A DNA stretch of 24,190 nt from contig LSYV01000010.1 of the NCBI GenBank assembly GCA_001584585.1, positions 2,284,127 to 2,308,316 of the forward strand. Reading direction: 5' to 3'. Origin of the DNA: Gonium pectorale (Eukaryota; Chlorophyta; Chlorophyceae; Chlamydomonadales; Volvocaceae). This document shows positions 10,252 to 19,183 of the stretch, piece by piece; the first letter of the stretch is position 1; every line of letters begins with the position of its first letter. The position numbers were made by a program, and so were the translations under genes. The notes under the pieces were generated by a model. The model worked only from the letters and a program-made list of their open reading frames with translations, ran no database searches and was not told where the DNA came from.

Positions 10252-10316
10252 GTCGGACCGGTGGCCGTGACGACAACACCACCGCAGCTCAACCTTGAAA
10301 CCTTGCAGTACACCAG
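10252..10316 (+). other. exon-like fragment right of the assembly gap
   Basis: The frame from the gap edge reads VGPVAVTTTPPQLNLETLQY then TR, ending at a good donor (AG|GTGAAG at 10316/10317). The Thr/Pro-to-LNLETLQ run would suit the start of a small helical protein. LNLxxLQ recalls prefoldin subunit 5 N-termini, but nothing downstream confirms that. A later CTCTGCAG acceptor near 10465 could begin another exon. No complete model can be built. Confidence 0.2.
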
Positions 10317-10609
10317 GTGAAGATCGACACACCGGGTAAGCTGGTAAGCCGGTCTTTGGGGGGCGGGACGAACGTCACATGCCTTGAATTGTACCCGCCC
10401 GCTCTACCGGAAACGTCGCACCTTCGGGTGTGTGTGACCGTAGAGGCGGGCTCCCTCCTCTGCAGATTCCTCTTATCAAGCAGCGGCCTCACGAGGGGAT
10501 GGCTCCTGCGTATCAAACGAAAACAGCTACAACCCTGAAATGTCAGCAAGGAGAGGTCATTTCTGATTTGGGTGTGCACAGCGCAGGGGAGGGGGATTTC
10601 GCAGGAGAA

Positions 10610-10646
10610 GCGGACACGGCGTACGGCATACGGTGTACGGCACACG
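10610..10646 (+). repeat. GTACGGCA short repeats
   Basis: The string GCGTACGGCATACGGTGTACGGCACAC contains three near-copies of TACGGYR. It matches the GTAC/CGG motif class found in introns elsewhere in the window and lies about 260 bases before the DPH3 start codon. Confidence 0.4.
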
Positions 10647-10789
10647 GGGCAGAGTCTTTACGTGTCGCGCCTCGGCCAACTGTTCTTCATCGTCACTCCA
10701 TATACTTCATACTGCTTGTAGTAGTCGTCGAGCTTGGCCCAGCTGCACGCAGCCGAGCATCCAGACCGCTCCTTTTGCGCTGAAGGAGT

Positions 10790-10899
10790 AGCTGCTAATT
10801 TTAACTACTGCATATTAGCGTAGCTTTCTAGCTTCATATCTTACATTTTAGTTTTGTTCGCTTTGGGCTGATTAGTGCATACCGGTACAAGCGCCAGCA
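10790..10899 (+). promoter_or_regulatory. AT-rich region directly upstream of DPH3
   Basis: About 80 bases (10790-10870) are clearly richer in A and T than the surroundings, with CATATTAG, TTCATATC and TTTTAGTTTTG. This ends 30-40 bases before the DPH3 ATG and is the best candidate for the core promoter and transcription start. No canonical TATAAA is present. Confidence 0.35.
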
Positions 10900-11504
10900 A
10901 TGTCCTACGACGAGGTAGAGATCGAGGACATGACATGGAACGAGAAGCTGCAGGCCTACACCTATCAGTGCCCATGCGGAGACCTCTTCCAAATCACGCT
11001 GGTGGGCCGGGAGAGGAGGGCTTCAATATTAACATAATCTATTGGCATAACTGGGCTGCATGATTTGGAGCACTCAGAGCATGCTGACCCGCCGCCGCAG
11101 GAGGAGCTGCGTGCGGGCGAGGAGGTTGCTCGGTGTCCAAGCTGCAGCTTGTACATCACCGTCATCTACGACCCAGTGAGAGTGGAGGGGTTTAGGTTTT
11201 CGGGGCCACCGGGGTGCTGGTGTTACCTAAGGGGGTGCGTGATACTCTTGACTGGGCCTACTGAAGAGGCCTTGGGGCTACGAGGCCGGGCTTGACTAGT
11301 GCACTTGGCTTCAGGGGTAAGGCGGCTGCCGCCTACGCCTACGCCCGCCGGTTCGTCCTTGCGACGAGGGCGCTCTCAATGTGTTGCCACAACGTCCGCT
11401 TCGTCCCCGCCTCCCGTCAGGAGGACTTCCAAGACGGGTCGCGGCCACCGCAGGGAGGCGCGAGCCGGCCGGAGCCAGCCGCAGTAGAAGTGGAAGCGCA
11501 CTGA
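10900..11504 (+). CDS. DPH3: diphthamide biosynthesis protein 3 (CSL-type zinc finger), 3 exons
   Basis: Small electron carrier and zinc/iron protein. It donates electrons to the radical-SAM enzyme DPH1/DPH2, which starts diphthamide synthesis on elongation factor 2. As KTI11 it also works with Elongator in tRNA wobble-uridine modification. Exons 10900-11001, 11101-11175 and 11421-11504 (TGA) join in phase 0 to 86 residues; the human and yeast proteins have about 82. The N-terminus MSYDEVEIEDMTWNEKLQAY is the CSL-domain opening. Metal ligands are C24 and C26 (CPCGD) and C46 and C49 (CPSCS). The first exon ends just after FQITL; the second carries EELRAGEEVARCPSCSLYIT and ends at IYDP. The last 27 residues (EDFQDGSRPP onward, ending EVEAH) are not conserved beyond the EDF position, which is normal for the family. 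Cytosolic, with no signal or membrane segment. Both introns begin GTGRGM and end in CAG. Confidence 0.95.
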
Positions 11505-11648
11505 GAGGTGGTGGTCACGGAAGGGCGTTCGCGGGGGGGTGCCTGCATGCCCCGACGCACGGTGGAACGGGAGCGGCCCCCACCGAGTGTATGCAACCAG
11601 AGGGGCTTTTGGGCATTTGCAAAAGCTTCGGGCTGCGGTGCAAGGGCT

Positions 11649-11653
11649 TGTAA
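11649..11653 (+). promoter_or_regulatory. TGTAA poly(A) signal for DPH3
   Basis: TGTAA is the usual poly(A) signal in chlamydomonad algae. This copy lies about 145 bases after the DPH3 stop, the first in that direction and at a normal 3' UTR distance. Confidence 0.6.
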
Positions 11654-13665
11654 GTTGAGCACCTCCCGGCCTGAAGGGAGCGGCTGCAAGAGCTGCGCTT
11701 AAGCAGCACTGCTGGGCGGACACCGGAGGCGCATTCGTCTCTCCCACAATCGGTCTCGTTGCCGAGTATCACTGAGCAGGAGTAATAATCGAGGAGCTTG
11801 CGCACTGCGTGGTGGGAAAGAGGTGCCCGGCGGCGGCGATCTCTGTTTCCTTGTTTTGGGGCGAGGGGCAGACTGTCCTGCGTTTAGCGCAGGTTCCATT
11901 AATTGCAAAAGTGGATGTGTGCTGAGATGGTTTAGCATGCGGCCTCGTTATGCTCGTGCTCCTCCTCCCTCCAACTGATTCCCGCCGTATGGTCACAGTT
12001 GATTTACCAGGATTGTGCGTTTGAGCGGACGGCCTGTGAGTGAAGGCGTTCGGACTTGCTTGCAGCCGGGTTTACTTGTGCTGCTTGGCTATCCAGCGGT
12101 AAGCGCGTGCCACACAGTGCCGGCAGGTTGGGCCTTTCGACCTGCGATGGTGCCAGGGGCCAGGTTTCACATGTCGGACGATTGCATGGTCGAGGTCGTG
12201 TGACTGTCGCCATGTGCTGCTATACTGCGTCCAATGCAGTGGAGAGGGACTGAGCTGGGAGTGCGACGCTTATTGCAGCGTCCGTGCTATTGGTGGGTAA
12301 GCCGATGGAGGTGGGGTGGTAGCGTGGGCGCTGGGGAAGCAAGCGCGTGCACCATCTGTTCTTGGTTGGGGCCTCACGTGCAGCCGCAGGATGGCTACCG
12401 GGGAAGTTGCATCTGCAGAGGGTTATGGAGAGATAGTACCGTAGAGCGTATGGCCTGAGTGGCCTGGGAACGGGCCCCGCACGTGCATTTCTTGCTTTCA
12501 TTTTCACCGTGTGTCTTGCATGGGCATTCAAGTACCATACCTGTGCAATTTGCCGATGCTCCTGCGTGGAGCGTTTGCGCCGTACTTACTCCTTAGTGAA
12601 TCTGAGTTTAGAGGTACATATATAGTACCCTTTACTTTGCACCCCTCAGGTCCCATGTTGGTGCATGCATCAGAGTCGTCTGCACCATGAAAGGGCGGTA
12701 GCAACTCGGGACTGACTTACAAGCCTGTGAGTGGCAACATAGCTCCAAACAACGGGTGATGTACACTGTAACGGGATTCCTTGTATCAACGACTCACCCC
12801 TGTCAAATGCTCAATGAACATGACGAAGCAGTGCAAACCAAACCATGAGCACACTAATGTCTACAAATGCACAACAAGCACGGTGGTAACCGAGGTTGGG
12901 AGCATCCACACCCATCGCCCGCCGTGACACCGATCTCATGTGCGTTTTACTACGGCACACATGATCGTGCTGGGACCCACTTTGCGACCAACTGGCGCGG
13001 GACCGCGGGCCCGGCCTCTCTTGCAAGGCGAAGGCCATCCACCACAGTTTACCGGCTAAGACCACACGCACAGAACGCTACGTCCGCCAAGAACTGCGCA
13101 GTGTCACGTTTCGAGCACCTACCCTACCCTACCAACGCACAGCACACTTTGAGCCATGCAGCTGGTGTGCGAGACCCGCCCCATCCGTCCAACCCAGCAG
13201 GCCAGTATCTCAATGCGCAGCCAGGAAGCTAACACGTCAGCAGGCTGTTATCAAGCAAAGACGCAGGACGGAGTAACATGCAACTGTACTCGGTAGTTAA
13301 GGGACGCAAACGCCAAACCAGCAATGCGGACTCCCGGGTTCTTGCCCGCGCCTCCGCGCAGACTGCCTACGACTCCACACCTTCAGCCACACATGCGGCG
13401 TCCAAATCCCTCACACCACGCTGGCACGCCGAGCAGCGACGCAACGCACCCTCCACAGGGCGCCACAGTCGCGCCGATAGCCCCCAAACCTCCGCCCCGG
13501 TTGCGCCAAAAGCTTGACTGACCGGCTGTCGCGCACAACAACCCCTCCTTCGCACGCGTCGCCAATGCCTGTCTGACATTAAATTGTCCCCCTTCCCGTC
13601 ACCATGACTTTCAAAGCCGACACCGCGCCCATGTTGGCTGGGCCGGGCATTCGCACCCGATTTGA

Positions 13666-13670
13666 TTACA
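13666..13670 (-). promoter_or_regulatory. TGTAA poly(A) signal for the minus-strand gene
   Basis: Plus-strand TTACA reads TGTAA on the minus strand. It lies about 295 bases past the stop codon of the gene ending at 13965. Confidence 0.5.
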
Positions 13671-13964
13671 GCCGCCCACATCCCGACGCCGCCGCTGCCC
13701 CGGCAGACGGACGGCAAGTCGCCGGCACAAACACAAGACACGGACGCCGCCAGACCCGAAAGCCCGCTCGTACTAGGCACAATCCCACCCACCCTCCGCC
13801 ATGCCACGGCGCTTGCGCCGCCACCGCCTGAGCCCGCACGCGCTTCCCTATCTGGTGCAGCGGACTGAGCCAGGCGCCTGAGGCACGCCCGCAAACCCCG
13901 CTTGCCCCCGTCCCCCTTCTCCCCATCTCACTCGCCTTCCCCTCCCGCCACCAACGCAACCTCC

Positions 13965-16463
13965 TCACCGGGCACCCGCCACCTTGCCGGCGCTGGCGGT
14001 GGGGCCGCTGAACATGGTCCGCATGGCCTCGGCCCGCTGGAACGGCTCCCGGTGGTCCACCTGGTGCTGCACGTACTCGTCGTGGTTCTCCGAAACCCAT
14101 TTAGCCGAGGGTATGAGGTTCACGCCCGTCTTGGGGCCCAGAGGCAGCGTGCTCCGCTCCAGCGTCTTCCGGCCGTTCTCCGCCAGCGCCGTTGCTGCGC
14201 GCAGCTGCGCCACGAGGTCGGACGTGTCGCGCGGTGCGAACTCGGCGCGGTTGGTGGTCATGCCTTGGGGCGGCGGGAACGTCGACAGGCCCGAGTGCAG
14301 GAAGCCCTCGGGCACTGGGTATGCGCCGCGCAGCGGCGCGGCCGCCGTGTGCGGGTTGACGGCGCCATAGGGAGTCGACGCGTCCACGGGCTTGATCGGC
14401 TGCACGCGCCAGAGGGCGGAGTTGGGCCGCGCGTGGCCGGCGCCAATCTTGGCGCCGCCGAAGTCCTCCACGTAGGTGGAGAGGCTCGGCCCGACCTGGC
14501 CGCTGGGCCAGGTGAGCGGCGCCTTGCTGCGAAACATGCTGTGCTTCTCCCCGTGCGGCACCGGCGGCCGCGGCACCGACGAGGCGCGCGCCAGCAGCGC
14601 CGCGCCCGCCGTCGCTGGCCGCCGCGCCGACGGCTTGAGTGACCTGTCACGGCTGCCGCCGCTGCCAGCGGCGCCGCCAGCCGCGCCGTCAGGCTCGTCG
14701 TCGACCGACAGCGTAACGGGCGTGGCCGTGGCGGGCCGCCGCCCGCTGCCGCCTGCGCCGCCCTTGCGCTGCGCTACCACCTCCAGCGCGCCCATGATCC
14801 GGAGCTTGGTGTTCATTTGCAGCCGGGAGAGGGGCTGCGTCTCCTCAAGTCGCCGCATCTCGCAGTGAACTGCCTGGCTGTGGCTGCGCGTGCGGTCAAA
14901 GCAGGGGTCCGCGACGGCGTGCGCGGAGCGCAACGCCTCCAGGATCTCCCGCCGCTGCTCGTCCGAGGCGGCGTGCATCAGCGCCTCCAGGTCCTTGGCA
15001 GACGCCTTGGAGAGCAGGTCGCCGTAAAAGGACTTTTGGCGCAGCATCCACTTGAAGAACTCCCGCTCGCGGATGGCCTCGGCGTCCGTACGGTAGCGTA
15101 CGACCTCGTCGTTGGTCGAGTTGTAGGTGGTGCGCATGTACAGCTTGGAGCACTCGTCGGCGGCCTGCGGTGTGGCGGTTGGTAAGGTTGTGAAGTTGGG
15201 GAAGTTCAGCAGCATGCAGCTGGGTTGGGAGGTTCGGGGCGGCTAGGAAGGTGAAGTGGTTAGCAGGCGGCGGGTGGGGGCGGGCATACGGCCCCATGCT
15301 CAAGGCGGCCACCTCCTTACGACCACGCGCCTTGCAACCGCATACAATGCCCCGCCAAGAGACCGGGACTGCACATGAAATATAGGTCCTCTGTACCGTC
15401 TCGTGGCATTGAGGCTTGTGCAAATGGGGCCGTGCAGTCAGCCAGCACCTGCTGAAGGCACTCACCGCCTTGAGCGAGTCGCCCCACTCGCTCTGGAAAG
15501 TCTTGTTGTCCGCCGGATCGATCTTCGTGTCCGCCATGGCCTTGTCATACACCTCCGGGTAGCAGCTCCGAAGATTGTACGACTCCTGGTAGTTGGTCAC
15601 GTGCGGGGAGATGGGCACGAAGCCCGTGCCGCGGCCCGTCCCGATGCTGCCGGTGGGTCCCGGCCCCGGCTCCGGGGACGCCGCCCCGCTGCCCCCATAG
15701 CCGAACGAGATGGCCCGGCGCCGCGTGGCTGCCTGTGTCAGCGCAGCCTCCCTGTCTGTTGCCTTGCCGGCGCCCTGCCCGGGAGCACTCAGGGGCCTCT
15801 CCCACTCGGCGTCGGGCGCGTGCGAGGGTGAGGCCGGCTGCGCCTGGGGCCGGGGCTGCTTTACGGGGGAGGCGGGCCGGGCGCCGATGCGGGTTTCAGG
15901 GCGGTCGTGGCGTGCTGAGCGCGTGGATGTGTAGGTCCAGCCCGCTCCGCCGGCAGCCGGGACGGTTGGGCCGCCGACAGGTGCGGTGCGACCGCTGCTG
16001 GTCCTGCTGTTCTGACTGGTGCTGGGGGTCGCCGCGCTGGAGCCATGCTGCTTCAGCTTCTCCATGGTGGCTTGGACGAAATGGTGGTGGGCATCGGGGG
16101 ACTTTTTTGACTCCGTAATGGATCTGGGGGGCAGAGGGGCACCCCGGCGAGGCGAGGGAGGTGGGTTAGACGCCAGAATGCCATTAATCTTGTCAGATGC
16201 GAACAGACGCTGACCTAGGAGGTACCATGGCTTTGGTACTTCTAATGCATGTAAGGGCCTGAGGCGCAGGGTGTCCCCTTCTGAAACCCTCATGCGCACA
16301 TCGATGTGAGTTGAGCGCACCTTATGGACTCAAACACACGCTCGAAGCGCTCACGCTCTGCTGGCGTAGCACGCTCAAGCCACGACTCCAGCTCAGTACC
16401 GAAAAGAGGCTTCTTAAAAGTATCGCCGAGGGCTGGGACCGGCCCTTGTGTTGACGAGGCCAT
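13965..16463 (-). CDS. uncharacterised 711-residue protein, possibly ciliary, 3 exons
   Basis: Exons on the minus strand: 16463-16321, 16258-15466 and 15164-13965 (stop). Phases 2 and 0 agree, giving 711 residues. The introns are 62 and 301 bases with GTGCGC and GTGAGT donors and CTCAG and CCGCAG acceptors. The N-terminus is a charged helix (TELESWLERATPAERERFER) followed by PWYLLGQRLFASDKINGI. Residues about 75-260 are Pro/Ser/Gly-rich. A folded helical core follows at about 262-400: NLRSCYPEVYDKAM, WGDSLKAAADECSKLYMRTT, EREFFKWMLRQKSFYGDLL and DEQRREILEALRSA. The C-terminal third has short Pro/Thr/aromatic blocks (YGAVNPHT, STFPPPQGMTTNRAEF, NHDEYVQHQVDHREPF) that recall microtubule-inner or microtubule-associated ciliary proteins. 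That resemblance is inference; the family is not recognised. No signal peptide or membrane segment. The ATG at 16463 is chosen because in-frame stops lie just upstream. Confidence 0.82.
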
Positions 16464-16486
16464 CCTGAACGTCACAAGTCCTCAAC
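16464..16486 (-). promoter_or_regulatory. 5' UTR splice acceptor of the minus-strand gene
   Basis: On the minus strand CTTCTCTCCTTTCAG ends at 16487, an excellent pyrimidine-rich acceptor 23 bases before the ATG. All frames entering the exon through this acceptor meet stops or leave the ATG frame, so the upstream exon, if real, is non-coding. This suggests a 5' UTR intron extending beyond 16500. Confidence 0.45.
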
Positions 16487-17056
16487 CTGAAAGGAGAGAA
16501 GTTGGGACTTGCTCTAATGATGGACATCGTCGCCAGGTGCCATGATGGGTAAGAGCCGCGGCCACGGGCCATGGCCTTGCTATTGAGTAGAGCAGAAAAA
16601 GCGGTCTAAGCAATATGAAACTGCAAGAAGACCGGAGAAAGCAGGCGACGCCGTTACCGCGGGGTGATTTGGGCTTGAGGAACGGAAAAACCGAGCTATT
16701 CTATGTGACAGGTCATGCATGGCCTCCTCCTTTACCAGGTCACAACGCACCAGGTCAATCGGCGCTTGTCGCGACAGATTCGACGGAGAGTGGCGAGAAA
16801 GTAACGCTGTAAACTCTTTATCAAGTACTTCTGGCATAGACTGGGCTACGTACGTTGAACAGGTATGCTACGTTGGCCGGGTAGGGCGGTGGTGCTAGTT
16901 CGCAACTTAGAGGTCGTACATGGTCGCCCTGGCCAGGGCCCTGCCATTCAGAAGTTGATATCATGCTGGCATGCCATCTAGCGCTTTGCTGCGGTCTTTA
17001 TATGGCTTGCTAATCGACCAGTCCTAAGTGGCCAGGCTGAGCCCTACCTACGGCTG

Positions 17057-17074
17057 CGACGTTGCTGAACGTCG
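17057..17074. repeat. 7-bp perfect inverted repeat, 4-base loop
   Basis: CGACGTT (17057-17063) and AACGTCG (17068-17074) are exact reverse complements around GCTG. It may be chance or a small hairpin; no neighbour gives it a role. Confidence 0.35.
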
Positions 17075-18735
17075 GGAGTGCTCATCAGCCACGCGCTCTT
17101 GGATAAGCAGTGTAGCAACAAATATAGATATTGGCACTCGGTGATGGTTCTTGCCAGTGCCACGGACTTGCATGCGAATGCGAACCAGGAGTTGCTTCAT
17201 TATCACGCCGTCTTTTACGGCGCTGAGCGTGTGTCCACCGCTCTGCGAGTGCGAATGGGTACTGTTGAGTGGGCAAGTTTCCACTCCCATCCTTTCCGCT
17301 GCGTTGTCCTACACGCTCCAAGTGCGTAAAGCCAGCACGCCCTTCTCAGTTACTGCAGCTCCTATAAAACGATCGGTAGGATGGTGTAGCCTTGGGCAGG
17401 GTTCTTAATACGGCCCGTCTGAACAGGACCGTTTCATCCCCGCTCCACACCTGCTTCGGCCGCCGCAAGGCTTCATTCCACCGTGTCCAACAATGAGTAA
17501 CTAAGATCAGGCGAGTGACACCCTGATGCAGCAGCCCAAATGTAGAGGTGTCGAGTTTCCCCAGTTGGTCCCACCAGGTCCCATGGGCCCACCCAAGCTA
17601 GCTAGGAGGCAAGTGGGATGGGTTACATATGTTGACTGAGATCTGTTAAGCTAGACTCTTACCAGATTGATGGAACATCCATGGGTTTTGCTTGCTTTTG
17701 CCGGAGACTGGACTCTCCGGTGTCAGAGTCGGCGTCAGGACACAGGTCCCCAAACTAATCAACCTTCCCTTGGTAATGATTGTCAATGGACCGTGCAGCC
17801 AGATATCCTAAATAATGCAGATCTGCACATTTACATCGCCGACGTCAGTGCGATGCGCAGATGGCAGCTCCACCCCTCCACGGCGTAGGCAAAAGGTGCA
17901 CCATCCGGGCGCCTAGAGTGGGCAAGCAGTTACGGTAAAAAAAGAGAAACCTGCACAGAAAGAGGGAGCCCGGTTACGGTGACAGTTACAGGTTTAAGTA
18001 CCCGTCATAGCCGGTGCGGCAAGGTTAGCGTCCTGCCTTCCTGTTCTGTGCGCATTAGGTACATGGCTCCTTCGCTTCGTGTGTGCGCCGTCGGGGTTCG
18101 GTTTTGGCTGCCGTGGTGCACTGTAGTTAGGGCTTCCTGTCCCTCCCGATGTCTGCACCCGTTCTCGCCTCTCCGCCTGTAATCTTTCCACAGAAAAACT
18201 CGGGCGTGTGCGGGTTTCTAGCAACTGGACCTACGCGGCTCCGCGCGGTTTTCACCGAGTTTCACCTTTGTCTCCATCGCGGAGCAACAGCAACTTTGCT
18301 AATTGATAGTTCTGGCGCTCCTACACCGCAGCAATAATCAGAAGGTGACGACCCACCCCCAATGGACTGCACTGACCGTGTGCGGGTCCGGCGGGTCCCA
18401 CCGCCGTCACCACTCCCGTGTGATGGGGTTCATTCACATCTGGCCGGTGCCCGTAACCACGCTTGCAAGCCGAAGCGGCAGAACCATCGGGACAATTGCG
18501 GTCTTGGCAGGAGAACGCGTGAACAGGTAGTTGGCGAGACTCGTACGACGCGGATCTCGGCCAACTTGACAGGCGCGCATTACGTTCCGTGCTTGCTAGC
18601 AGACTGGGAAGCGTGCCGGGTGGGGAAGTGGAGACGGGTCAAGGGGCTGGCCTGGGCAATGTTGTATAGCAGCGCAATTTCAGTGCAGAGCTTGCCGATT
18701 CCCACGGCGGCTGGAAGCCTTGAGGGTGCGTCATG

Positions 18736-18763
18736 GTGCGCACCAGGCACCCCTGGTGCGCAC
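18736..18763. repeat. 12-bp perfect inverted repeat, 4-base loop
   Basis: GTGCGCACCAGG (18736-18747) and CCTGGTGCGCAC (18752-18763) are exact reverse complements around CACC. The arm itself contains the palindrome GTGCGCAC. At 12 paired bases, mostly GC, it is the strongest simple hairpin seen in the intergenic DNA. It lies 420 bases before the next gene. Confidence 0.6.
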
Positions 18764-19183
18764 GCTGCCAGAGGGCACAGAACGGAGCTGACCTGACGTT
18801 CGTGGAGGATGCATGGCGTTAGACGTGAGAGAGCATAGCATTCGCACACCAACAACGGTACGCTGTGGTTTTGGAGCGCCGGCCGGCTTCGGGAGTAACC
18901 AACAGGATGCCGTACCGTGGTGTCATGCATAGACGTGCCAGTCGCACTCCGTGCCTGAACGAACCATTACGAATTGCAATTTTGCATACGCCGAGCACCT
19001 TTATTTATCGTGCGTCACGCCCTCGCTTCCGAAACTTGTTCCGCCTCGCTCGCGCCCAATTCGCTTTCAACAACCCTGCAACTTATTGGCGTTTCGCCAT
19101 GATCGGTCTGACTACTGGCAGCCAGTGACTGCAGGCTTACGTTGGTTACGTGGCAGATTGTCTACCGTATCGCGTGCGCAGCC

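Larger units (their letters stand above)
11505..13964. other. gene-poor region between DPH3 and the minus-strand gene
   Basis: Contains the DPH3 3' UTR on the left and the minus-strand 3' UTR on the right. Base composition drops toward AT around 12500-13300. Frames are short and of mixed composition. One plus-strand stretch at about 12490-12610 reads as a hydrophobic run followed by cysteines, but it has no start and no splice context. I see no gene, RNA gene or mobile element that I can support. Confidence 0.45.
16487..19183. other. intergenic region between the two divergent genes
   Basis: About 2.7 kb separates the minus-strand gene from the plus-strand membrane-protein gene, so both promoters probably lie here. 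Sequence is less GC-rich than the exons. Small inverted repeats occur at 17057-17074 and 18736-18763. A minus-strand frame of 85 residues (16837-16580) is discussed among the rejected items. I see no RNA gene or transposon termini. Confidence 0.45.

Noticed and set aside
12490..12610. Hydrophobic run followed by cysteines in the plus strand
   Set aside because: No start codon context, no splice partners and stops on both sides within a short distance.
13367..13894. 175-residue minus-strand frame downstream of the 711-residue gene
   Set aside because: Lies in the probable 3' UTR and beyond. Gly/Arg/Ala composition is that of a GC-rich antisense frame, with no domain.
16580..16837. 85-residue minus-strand frame (MPEVLDKEFTALLSRHSP...) upstream of the 711-residue gene
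   Set aside because: It looks somewhat protein-like, but its codons are rich in A/T-ending forms unlike the neighbouring exons. It has no recognisable family and cannot splice in frame into the next exon. It could at most be a uORF or 5' UTR.
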